A DNA stretch of 12,930 bases from Clostridiales bacterium (GTDB taxonomy: Bacteria; Bacillota; Clostridia; Oscillospirales; CAG-272): the NCBI GenBank assembly GCA_016280525.1, contig JAEEGW010000045.1:1-12930 (forward strand), read 5' to 3'. Shown piece by piece: positions 1 to 5,463 of this stretch. Both the position numbers and the translations under genes were made by a program. Numbering within the stretch: the first letter of the stretch is position 1; every line of letters starts with the position of its first letter. The notes beneath the pieces were generated by a model. That model saw only the letters and a list, made by a program, of their open reading frames with translations. It was not told the DNA's origin and made no database searches.

Positions 1-310
1 CATTGCTCACGATGTTCGCAACGGGGAACCCCTTTGCTCGCCTGCGGCGAGAACCCCCCATACCCCCGATATATTAACGAGGCTTTTGCGGCGTCAGCCG
101 CGCGCGCGGTGTGTCCCCCCCCCTCACACCCGCGCGCCTACTCGTCACGCCCCTCAATCTCTTTTGAGATTGCGGGAGGGGTAAGAGGGGGTTTGGGGGG
201 TATCCGAGGGTGGGACCACCCAATCGCGGCGCAAGCCGCACAATTCGTCCCGCAGAAGGGGTTCCCCGACGCGAACTTGAGAGCGTTGGGGGTTCCCGTA
301 GGGACTCCGC
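1..310. repeat. GC-rich hairpin-array intergenic element (non-coding)
   Basis: This gene-free stretch lies downstream of the rplQ terminator. I see many perfect inverted repeats in a row: 37-42/46-51, 88-92/97-101, 108-113/125-130 (extended by 102-107/132-137 with one bulge), 155-161/166-172, 208-212/217-221 and 226-230/235-239 (GCAA loop). Its ends carry an inverted copy of one motif: about 5-34 on the plus strand matches about 256-284 on the minus strand (GCTC, GTTCGC, then CGGGGAACCCCTT). A plus-strand open frame of 158 codons crosses the region but has no family resemblance, is low in complexity and runs into rplQ antisense, so I do not call it. The likely explanation is a repeated intergenic or MITE-like element, or a structured RNA. 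The left end may continue outside the window. Copy number cannot be judged here. Confidence 0.55.
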
Positions 311-315
311 TTTTT
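290..315 (+). terminator. possible weak plus-strand intrinsic terminator
   Basis: An imperfect stem pairs 290-297 (GGGTTCCC) with 301-308 (GGGACTCC) around a GTA loop. It has one mismatch and one G-T wobble, and T5 follows at 311-315. It would stop transcripts that leave the 1-310 element rightwards. It could equally be a chance product of the GC-rich repeat next to a T-rich tract. Confidence 0.3.
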
Positions 316-350
316 ATTCTTTATTATTTCTTCTTTCTTATTTATTCTTT

Positions 351-381
351 AAACAAAAAATCCCGATCTGATCGGGATTTT
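351..381 (-). terminator. rho-independent terminator of the ribosomal operon (palindromic, probably bidirectional)
   Basis: A near-perfect palindrome, AAAATCCCGATC-T-GATCGGGATTTT, lies at 357-381. Read on the minus strand it is followed by a TTTTTTGTTT tract (351-360). It begins 14 nt after the rplQ stop, which is the expected place for the end of the S10-spc-alpha transcript. A shorter T run (378-381, then C, T) on the other side means it may also stop plus-strand transcripts entering from the left. Confidence 0.92.
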
Positions 382-394
382 CTGCATCAAAGGA

Positions 395-787
395 TTATTC
401 CTTATCCTTCTTTTTGTCGTCCTTCGGCGGTTCTTTCTTCTCGTATCCGACGAATTTTACAAGCGCCATTTCCGCGCCGTCTCCGCGGCGGGGACCGAGC
501 TTATATATAGCTGTGTAGCCGCCCTTGCGGTCTGCAAAGAACGGAGCCATCTCGTCAAAGAGCTTGAATACGGCGGATTCTTTTGTTAAGAATTCATACG
601 CGGCCTTGCGCGATGCAAGCGTATTCTTTTTGCCTAAGGTTATCATTTTCTCGGCAAGAGGTGCTACCTCTTTTGCACGGGTAAGTGTTGTTTCAATCTG
701 ACCGTTCTCTATAAGAAGAGTTACCATGCCGCGAAGCATGAGCATTCTGTGAGCTGTCGGTCTGCCTAACTTTCTTGTGCCGGGCAT
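395..787 (-). CDS. rplQ: 50S ribosomal protein L17
   Basis: L17 is a large-subunit protein near the polypeptide exit tunnel and is the usual last gene of the alpha operon. The 130-aa product opens with MPGTRKLGRPTAHRMLMLRG and continues with LIENGQIETTLTRAKEVAPLAEKMI, both typical of the family. The length is slightly above the common 112-127 because of an acidic/basic low-complexity tail after about residue 114 (KKEPPKDDKKKDKE). The start is ATG with a clear AAGGAGGAATAA-type ribosome-binding site in the 23-nt gap after rpoA. The terminator follows at once, so this is the last gene of the transcript. ECF transporter ATPase genes often follow rplQ in Firmicutes; none is seen in the 394 bases beyond it. 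Confidence 0.97.
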   Translation of the reverse strand: MPGTRKLGRPTAHRMLMLRGMVTLLIENGQIETTLTRAKEVAPLAEKMITLGKKNTLASRKAAYEFLTKESAVFKLFDEMAPFFADRKGGYTAIYKLGPRRGDGAEMALVKFVGYEKKEPPKDDKKKDKE

Positions 788-810
788 TTAGATTATTCCT
801 CCTTTATTGC

Positions 811-1767
811 TCATTCCTCGGTCTTTTTGAGACTGAGTCCGAGCTCGTTCAGTTTGGCGATGACCTCTTCAAGAGACTTCTTGCCGAGGTTTCTCACCTT
901 GATCATATCTTCTTCTGTCCTGTTTGTCAGATCCTCTACGGTGTGTATGTCGGCGCGCTTCAGACAGTTGAAGCTTCTTACCGACATGTCAAGTTCCTCA
1001 ATGGTCATCTCAAGGATCTTGTCTCTCTGAGTTTCCTTGCTGTCCACCATGATCTCCGCATTCCTTGCTTCGTCAGACAAGTTGACGAAGAGGTTGAGAT
1101 GCTCGTTGAGAATCTTGGCAGCAAGCGACACCGCTTCCTTGGCGGATATAGTGCCGTTTGTTTCCACGTTGAGCGTCAGTCTGTCATAGTCCGTAACTCC
1201 GGAATTGCCCACGCGGATGCTCTCCGGCGTGAAGTTCACGCTTTTTACGGGCGTGTAGATGGAGTCGGTGTATATGACGCCGAGCTGCTGTGTCGCATTG
1301 ATCTCTTTGTTCTTGTCCTGCTGGACGTATCCTCTGCCGTGGTCGAACGTGATCTCCATAAAGAAACTCGTGTTCTCGGACAAAGTGCATATATGCAGAT
1401 CGGGATTCAGTATTTCAATATCGGAATCGGGCGTTATATCGCCGGCCTTTACTTCGCAGGGACCCGTTGCGCTTATCATAACGGTCTTCTGTCCGTCTAC
1501 GTGAAGCTTTGCGATTATTCCCTTGACGTTCAGCACTATTTCGCAAACGTCTTCTTTTACGCCGGGTATAGTGGATATTTCGTGTATAACGTCTCTGATC
1601 TTGATATATATCGGAGCAACGCCGGGCAGCGAGCTCATAAGAACTCTGCGCAGTGAGTTGCCTAAAGTCGTGGCGTACCCTCTTTCAAGCGGCTCCACAA
1701 CAAACGTACCGATGCGATCGTCCCCGCTCTCGGGCAAAGAGATCTGCGGCTTTTGGATTTCTAACAT
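811..1767 (-). CDS. rpoA: DNA-directed RNA polymerase subunit alpha
   Basis: This subunit dimerises to nucleate assembly of RNA polymerase, and its C-terminal domain contacts promoter UP elements and activators. The 318-aa length is normal for Firmicutes. The N-terminal domain (about residues 1-230) has VEPLERGYATTLGNSLRRVL at 24-43, the strongly conserved dimer/beta-contact segment. A linker follows to about 252, then the C-terminal domain (253-314) with SVRSFNCLKRA and RNLGKKSLEEV. The residues matching E. coli R265, N268, C269, G296, K298, S299 and E302 are all present at one position lower, so DNA binding by the C-terminal domain should be intact. The ATG start is preceded by AGGAGG (minus strand, about 1776-1781). 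The 111-nt spacer upstream separates it from rpsD and is structured (described separately). Confidence 0.98.
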   Translation of the reverse strand: MLEIQKPQISLPESGDDRIGTFVVEPLERGYATTLGNSLRRVLMSSLPGVAPIYIKIRDVIHEISTIPGVKEDVCEIVLNVKGIIAKLHVDGQKTVMISATGPCEVKAGDITPDSDIEILNPDLHICTLSENTSFFMEITFDHGRGYVQQDKNKEINATQQLGVIYTDSIYTPVKSVNFTPESIRVGNSGVTDYDRLTLNVETNGTISAKEAVSLAAKILNEHLNLFVNLSDEARNAEIMVDSKETQRDKILEMTIEELDMSVRSFNCLKRADIHTVEDLTNRTEEDMIKVRNLGKKSLEEVIAKLNELGLSLKKTEE

Positions 1768-1878
1768 ATTGCGTACCTCCTAAATAACAATAAAGTAAAC
1801 ATTGGGTCATCTGATAGTTTACATAAAGGCGTGCTTTCGCGGCTCCCTGCCGCGATACTTGCCGCCGGGAGGTCTTTA
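1768..1878 (-). promoter_or_regulatory. structured rpsD-rpoA spacer, candidate cis-regulatory RNA leader
   Basis: Apart from a few short gaps, genes here are nearly contiguous, but this spacer is 111 nt. On the minus strand it contains a perfect 6-bp stem CGCGGC/GCCGCG (1838-1854) with a 5-nt AGGGA loop. Upstream CUCCC (1867-1871) can pair with GGGAG, which covers the loop and the first stem base, giving a pseudoknot or an alternative fold. GTAAAC and GTTTAC (1795-1800, 1817-1822) form a second inverted repeat near the rpoA ribosome-binding site. No convincing -35/-10 pair was found. S4 controls alpha-operon translation through a pseudoknot in E. coli, so this spacer right after rpsD is a natural candidate for control of rpoA. 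That role is inference. Confidence 0.4.
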
Positions 1879-2481
1879 TTACTTTGAATAAAGCTCGACG
1901 ATAAGGTGTTCTTCCACCGGGAAGTCTATGTCTTCACGAATCGGAAGTCTTAATACCTTTCCCTTGAAAGCTTCTTTATCACGTTCGAGCCACTGAGGCG
2001 TTTCGGTGATAAGCATATCCGCGTCGTTCAATCTGGTAAATACTACCGAGCTGCGGCTCGATTCCTTGACCTCTATAACGTCGTCAACGTTGACTATATA
2101 AGAGGGGATATTTACTTTCTTGCCGTTTACGGTGAAATGACCGTGGTTGACAAGCTGACGGGCCTCACGGCGAGTTGCCGCCAGACCGAGACGGAATACT
2201 ACGTTATCAAGGCGGCGCTCAATATAGGTAAGGAGGTTTTCACCGGTCTTACCGGGCATTTTGGACACCTTGTTATAATAAATATGGAACTGTTTTTCAA
2301 GAATACCGTATATGAATTTGACTTTCTGCTTTTCAACGAGCTGGAGTCCGTATTCACTCTGTTTCTTCTTCATTTTGTTCTGGTTGTTGCGGTTTGTTTT
2401 TTTCTTGTTGTAACCGAGAACAGCGGGTTCAATACCGAGAGCCTTGCAGCGCTTTGCAACAGGCTGTTTGTTTTTCGCCAT
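1879..2481 (-). CDS. rpsD: 30S ribosomal protein S4 (non-zinc form)
   Basis: S4 binds the 5' domain of 16S rRNA and is a primary assembly protein of the small subunit. The 200-aa product has the N-terminal 16S-binding part and an S4 RNA-binding domain at about 88-150 (ERRLDNVVFRLGLAATRREA, RQLVNHGHFTVNGKKVNIPS). It ends in HLIVELYSK, typical of Clostridia-type S4. The N-terminus (MAKNKQPVAKRCKALGIEP) has only one Cys, so it is the zinc-free version. It contains an unusually Asn/Lys-rich stretch at 24-40. The ATG follows AAGGAGG in a 21-nt gap after rpsK. S4 is an autoregulator in other bacteria, and its place just before rpoA means it could set alpha-subunit levels as well. Confidence 0.97.
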   Translation of the reverse strand: MAKNKQPVAKRCKALGIEPAVLGYNKKKTNRNNQNKMKKKQSEYGLQLVEKQKVKFIYGILEKQFHIYYNKVSKMPGKTGENLLTYIERRLDNVVFRLGLAATRREARQLVNHGHFTVNGKKVNIPSYIVNVDDVIEVKESSRSSVVFTRLNDADMLITETPQWLERDKEAFKGKVLRLPIREDIDFPVEEHLIVELYSK

Positions 2482-2502
2482 TTTCTTTTTCCTCCTTGTT
2501 AA

Positions 2503-2904
2503 TTATACGCGTCTTCTTTTGGGAGGACGGCAACCGTTATGGGGTATGGGCGTTACGTCTCTCAACCATTCGATCTGGAGACCGGCGGTCTGCAGAGCGC
2601 GTATCGCAGCTTCTTTACCCTGTCCGGGTCCCTTGACGTAAACGTCAATGGTCTTCATGCCGTGATCTACAGCAACCTTTGCGGCGGCTTCCGCGGTCAT
2701 CTGGGCTGCGTAAGGAGTCGCTTTTCTGCTGCCTTTGTATCCGAGCTCGCCGGCGGATGCCCACGAGACGGTATTGCCGGCTCTGTCCGTGATGGTTACT
2801 ATCGTGTTATTGAACGTAGAATGTACGTGTGCGGCACCGTTCGGAATATTTTTACGTTCACGGCGCTTTTTCGTAACTTTCTTACTTTTAACTACTTTTG
2901 CCAT
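2503..2904 (-). CDS. rpsK: 30S ribosomal protein S11
   Basis: S11 sits on the platform of the 30S subunit and helps shape the mRNA exit and E-site region. The product is 133 aa from the ATG at 2904 (MAKVVKSKKVTKKRRERKNI). The frame is open 12 codons further up to another ATG at 2940. That longer start would overlap rpsM by 20 nt and add residues foreign to the family, so I reject it. Family landmarks are HVHSTFNNTIVTITDRAGN (26-44), the Ala-rich helix after GYKGSRKATPYAAQ, and the invariant C-terminus DVTPIPHNGCRPPKRRRV. An AAGGAG ribosome-binding site lies about 12 nt before the chosen ATG, which is a rather long spacing. Confidence 0.96.
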   Translation of the reverse strand: MAKVVKSKKVTKKRRERKNIPNGAAHVHSTFNNTIVTITDRAGNTVSWASAGELGYKGSRKATPYAAQMTAEAAAKVAVDHGMKTIDVYVKGPGQGKEAAIRALQTAGLQIEWLRDVTPIPHNGCRPPKRRRV

Positions 2905-2920
2905 GCTTGCATTCCACTCC

Positions 2921-3289
2921 TTATTTCTTCTTGTTCGCAACCGTTTTGGCGCGGCCTTTTCTCGTTCTTGCGTTTGTCTTTGTTCTCTGACCTCTTACAG
3001 GCAGACCTTTTCTGTGTCTGATGCCCCTGTAGCAGCCTATTTCGGTAAGTCTCTTTATGTTGAGAGCTACTTCACGGCGCAGATCGCCTTCCACCTGATG
3101 ATGGTTTTCGATCTCTTCACGGAGCTTGGAAATATCTTCCTCTGTAAGATCTTTGCATCTTGTATCGGGGTCTATACCGGTTTTTGCAAGTATTTTGTTG
3201 GACGTGGTCCTGCCTATACCGTAAATATAGGTAAGTCCGATCTCAACTCTTTTTGCGTTGGGTATATCTACACCAGCTATACGTGCCAT
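2921..3289 (-). CDS. rpsM: 30S ribosomal protein S13
   Basis: S13 is in the head of the 30S subunit, contacts the P-site tRNA and bridges to the 50S subunit. The 122-aa length is standard. It starts MARIAGVDIPNAKRVEIGLT, then has the helix-two-turn-helix segment YIYGIGRTTSNKILAKTGID. The basic C-terminal tail RGIRHRKGLPVRGQRTKTNA reaches into the decoding region. The ATG start follows an AGGAGGAACGGATTAA ribosome-binding site. The gene lies between rpmJ and rpsK in the usual alpha-operon order. Confidence 0.98.
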   Translation of the reverse strand: MARIAGVDIPNAKRVEIGLTYIYGIGRTTSNKILAKTGIDPDTRCKDLTEEDISKLREEIENHHQVEGDLRREVALNIKRLTEIGCYRGIRHRKGLPVRGQRTKTNARTRKGRAKTVANKKK

Positions 3290-3310
3290 TTAATCCGTTC
3301 CTCCTGTTTT

Positions 3311-3424
3311 TTAACCCTGTCTCTGCTTATGCTTAGGGTTTTCGCATATGACCATTACACGGCCTTTTCTTTTGATGATCTTGCACTTTTCGCAGATCTT
3401 CTTAACGGAAGGTTTAACTTTCAC
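3311..3424 (-). CDS. rpmJ: 50S ribosomal protein L36 (zinc form, GTG start)
   Basis: L36 is the smallest large-subunit protein and organises 23S rRNA near the base of the L7/L12 stalk. This short frame encodes 37 aa (MKVKPSVKKICEKCKIIKRK then GRVMVICENPKHKQRQG), exactly the family length. The zinc-binding set C11, C14, C27 and H32 is present, so this is the zinc-dependent form. The start is GTG: homologues start at this exact place, and no in-frame ATG is suitable. The ribosome-binding site is weak, an AGG about 8 nt before GTG with AAAGGA further up. A 37-nt gap separates it from infA and 21 nt from rpsM. Confidence 0.95.
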   Translation of the reverse strand: MKVKPSVKKICEKCKIIKRKGRVMVICENPKHKQRQG

Positions 3425-3461
3425 TTTGTGTTACCTGTCCTTTCATAGTTATGATTTATAC

Positions 3462-3680
3462 TCATTTGGATCTCCAGGTGATACGTCCTTTGGAGAGGTC
3501 ATAAATCGAAACCTCAACGTGGACTTTATCGCCTACCAAAACCTTGATACTGTTAAGTCTGAGCCTGCCGGATATACTTGCGGTCACTATATGACCGTTT
3601 GTCAACCTTACTCTGAAGGTCGCGTTGGGCAGGGCCTCTATGACCTGACCGTCAAATTCGACAACATCGTCTTTTGGCAA
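3462..3680 (-). CDS. infA: translation initiation factor IF-1 (TTG start)
   Basis: IF-1 binds the ribosomal A site during initiation and cooperates with IF-2 and IF-3. The 72-aa product is a single S1-like OB fold of the normal length, with VVEFDGQVIEALPNATFRVR, NGHIVTASISG, VLVGDKVHVEVSIYDLSKGR and a C-terminal ITWRSK. It is somewhat diverged from the usual HVSGKMR and RGRITYR segments but clearly the same protein. The start codon is TTG (3678-3680) with a strong AAGGAGG eight nt upstream. No in-frame ATG fits. A 6-bp inverted repeat (3682-3687 and 3701-3706) places the ribosome-binding site in a loop. A consensus TATAAT lies just upstream, so the gene may have its own promoter. Confidence 0.96.
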   Translation of the reverse strand: MPKDDVVEFDGQVIEALPNATFRVRLTNGHIVTASISGRLRLNSIKVLVGDKVHVEVSIYDLSKGRITWRSK

Positions 3681-3681
3681 A

Positions 3682-3706
3682 ATCGTTCCTCCTTGTTCGT
3701 AACGAT
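3682..3706 (-). promoter_or_regulatory. infA ribosome-binding site in a small hairpin loop
   Basis: ATCGTT (3701-3706) and AACGAT (3682-3687) are perfect inverted copies that flank a 13-nt loop containing AAGGAGG. The TTG start follows one base after the stem. The stem has only two G-C pairs, so it is weak and would at most tune initiation. Confidence 0.35.
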
Positions 3707-3707
3707 G

Positions 3708-3736
3708 ATTATATATGAAACTTATATATCGGTCTT
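3708..3736 (-). promoter_or_regulatory. candidate internal promoter for infA-rpmJ-rpsM and downstream genes
   Basis: On the minus strand a perfect -10 hexamer TATAAT (3708-3713) is preceded by a 17-nt spacer. A weak -35, AAGACC, lies at 3731-3736 and keeps only the central GAC of TTGACA. The -35 overlaps the end of the KOW gene. The predicted start would give a leader of about 25 nt before infA. The sequence is AT-rich with repeated TATA, so the exact hexamer could be chance. Confidence 0.35.
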
Positions 3737-4045
3737 CCGATCGATGAAAGCGGATATCTGTGCGTCGTCCGCGCTTATCCTTCCCTTTACGATATATTCG
3801 TCCGGGATCCTTTCATCCGATATCAGAAGGTGCCGTATATTCTTGCGTTTAGGCTGCTTGACGGTACGTTTCTTTCCGTCGCAGACAAGGACGCTTATCC
3901 TGTCCTGCTGCCCGGTTATAACGTACACCGTTCCTTTATCTCTGCCGGATACCGACTGCGCGATACGTCCGATCAGCGATTCTTCATCCTTTGACCGCAG
4001 TCTTCCTTTTGAGAAGATCGCTTTCAGGGGCCGCCAGATCTTCAT
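3722..4045 (-). CDS. KOW-domain RNA-binding protein (L14e/L27e-like) with N-terminal extension
   Basis: This is the small KOW protein commonly found between map and infA in Firmicutes (position equivalent to B. subtilis ybzG). Its exact role is not established; ribosome or rRNA association is inferred from the fold and location. The KOW-type segment is at about 25-55 (IGRIAQSVSGRDKGTVYVIT), followed by VLVCDGKKRTVKQPKRKNIR at 53-72, which matches the family's conserved basic core. Before it are about 24 extra basic residues (MKIWRPLKAIFSKGRLRSKD) not usual for the family. I keep this ATG because TTAAGGG lies about 6 nt upstream, overlapping the map stop, and no later ATG precedes the KOW core. 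The product is 107 aa and ends 41 nt before infA. Confidence 0.82.
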   Translation of the reverse strand: MKIWRPLKAIFSKGRLRSKDEESLIGRIAQSVSGRDKGTVYVITGQQDRISVLVCDGKKRTVKQPKRKNIRHLLISDERIPDEYIVKGRISADDAQISAFIDRKTDI

Positions 4046-4054
4046 ACCGTACCC

Positions 4055-4804
4055 TTAAATCTTCGTAAGCAGTTCCGGCTCGCCTTCCGTTACGAGCACG
4101 GTGTGCTCGTAATGGCTTGCAAGACTGCCGTCCCTGGTCGTTACCAGCCATCCGTCCGGTCCTACTTTAACGTCGTAGTTCCCTTCGGTTATCATCGGCT
4201 CTATGGCTATAGTCATATTCGCATACAGCCTTACGCCGTGTCCTGCCCTGCCGAAATTCGGCACCTCAGGATCTTCGTGAAGGTCGTGTCCGACGCCGTG
4301 ACCGACGTACTGACGGACCACGCCGTACCCCAGACCTTCAACGTATTCCTGGATAGCCGAGCCTATATCTCCGAGCCGGTTTCCCGCAACGGCTTTCGCC
4401 GCTCCAAGATAAAAGGCTTTTTCGGTCGCTTCCATAAGGCGTTTAGCCTTGTCGCTTACGTTGCCGCACGCAAACGTGCAGCAGCTGTCGCCGTGATAGC
4501 CGCGGTAGCACGCTCCGACGTCTATACTTACGATATCTCCGTCTTTGATTATTCTGTTCTTTGACGGGATGCCGTGTATGACCTCGTCGTTTATGCTTAT
4601 GCAGGCGCTTCCCGGAAAGCCGCCGTAGCCTAAGAAGGAAGGTGTCGCACCGCACTTTTCTATATGCTGACGTATTATGTCGTCAATATGTTTGGTGCTG
4701 ACGCCGTCCTTCACGGCCTGACCGCCGAGATATATCGCCTCGCCGGTTATCCTGCCGGCGATACGCATCGCAGCTATAGCTTTTTCACCTTTGATTTGTA
4801 TCAT
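4055..4804 (-). CDS. map: type I methionine aminopeptidase
   Basis: This cytosolic metalloenzyme removes the initiator methionine from nascent proteins. At 249 aa it is the short form without an N-terminal SH3-binding or zinc extension. All five metal ligands of the pita-bread fold are visible: D95 (VSIDVG), D106 (YHGDSCC), H169 (VGHGVGHD), E202 (IAIEPM) and E233 (HYEHTV). H77 in the HGIPS motif is also present. It begins 3 nt after the adk stop. There is no good AGGAGG upstream (GGCAGATAATATATG), so translation is probably coupled to adk. A perfect 12-nt palindrome, CGAAAGCTTTCG (4816-4827), lies in the last adk codons just before the start. Confidence 0.97.
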   Translation of the reverse strand: MIQIKGEKAIAAMRIAGRITGEAIYLGGQAVKDGVSTKHIDDIIRQHIEKCGATPSFLGYGGFPGSACISINDEVIHGIPSKNRIIKDGDIVSIDVGACYRGYHGDSCCTFACGNVSDKAKRLMEATEKAFYLGAAKAVAGNRLGDIGSAIQEYVEGLGYGVVRQYVGHGVGHDLHEDPEVPNFGRAGHGVRLYANMTIAIEPMITEGNYDVKVGPDGWLVTTRDGSLASHYEHTVLVTEGEPELLTKI

Positions 4805-4807
4805 ATA

Positions 4808-5452
4808 TTATCTGCCGAAAGCTTTCGCTATCTGTTCTCTGACAAGCGCGCTGGTATCGTCCAGGATCTCCTGACCTTCAACCTCAACGCATTTGCCTTT
4901 GCTCTTGTAATAGTCCTTTAACGGCTCTGTCATTTTGTGATAAACGGTAAGTCTGTCAAGCACTACCTCGGGCTTGTCGTCCGCTCTTATGCTCAGATCC
5001 GAACCGCATTTCTCACACTGATCGCCGTTCTTCGAGGGCTTATACAGAACGTGATACGATGAGCCGCAGCTGCCGCATACGCGGCGTCCGCTCATCCTCT
5101 TGACGATATCATCGTCGGATACCTCTATTGAAATAACGAGATCTATGTCTACGCCCATTTTGTCAAGCTCTTCGGCCTGAACCACGGTCCTGGGGAAGCC
5201 GTCTAAGATGAAGCCGTTTTTGCAGTCATCTTTGGCAAGCCGTTCCTTTATGATGCCGATAACGACTTCATCGGGAGCGAGCATTCCCTTTTCCGTGTAA
5301 GCTTTAGCCGCCAGGCCCATTTCGGTGCCTTTGGCTATCGCTTCTCTTATTATTGCGCCTGTTGATATGGCGGGGATACCGTACTGCGCGGAGATGAGCT
5401 CCGCCTGAGTTCCTTTACCCGCACCGGGCGCGCCGAGAAAGATTATTCTCAT
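4808..5452 (-). CDS. adk: adenylate kinase (zinc-LID form)
   Basis: Adenylate kinase interconverts ATP + AMP and 2 ADP in the cytosol and balances the adenylate pool. The 214-aa product is the long bacterial type. The P-loop GAPGAGKGT is at 7-15, the AMP-binding region has STGAIIREAI (30-39), and FILDGFPRT is at 81-89. The LID domain (about 122-160) holds four cysteines, C126, C129, C146 and C149, in two CxxC pairs, so it should bind structural zinc as in Gram-positive enzymes. The RLTVYHKMTEPL segment replaces the usual RLEVYHKQTAPL. The ATG follows AAGGGG and is 11 nt after the secY stop; secY-adk-map is the normal Firmicutes order. Confidence 0.98.
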   Translation of the reverse strand: MRIIFLGAPGAGKGTQAELISAQYGIPAISTGAIIREAIAKGTEMGLAAKAYTEKGMLAPDEVVIGIIKERLAKDDCKNGFILDGFPRTVVQAEELDKMGVDIDLVISIEVSDDDIVKRMSGRRVCGSCGSSYHVLYKPSKNGDQCEKCGSDLSIRADDKPEVVLDRLTVYHKMTEPLKDYYKSKGKCVEVEGQEILDDTSALVREQIAKAFGR

Positions 5453-5463
5453 GGGTTGACCCC

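Noticed and set aside
1..350. CRISPR array in the repeat-rich left end
   Set aside because: The repeated motifs are inverted and irregularly spaced, with no regular direct repeats and no unique spacers of constant length.
34..510. 158-codon plus-strand frame across the hairpin-rich region
   Set aside because: It has no recognisable domain, follows the repeat composition (Gly, Arg, Pro, Ala), crosses the terminator and ends antisense inside rplQ; no ribosome-binding site is seen.
775..1656. 293-codon plus-strand frame opposite rpoA
   Set aside because: It is fully antisense to a confident rpoA and shows no family resemblance; a shadow of the codon bias on the other strand.
1838..1854. Hairpin after rpsD as an internal terminator
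   Set aside because: No T-run follows the stem on the minus strand, so it does not fit an intrinsic terminator.
2905..2940. Upstream ATG that would lengthen S11 by 12 residues
   Set aside because: It would overlap rpsM, and the extra residues are not part of the family; the ATG at 2904 gives the canonical MAKVVKSKK start.
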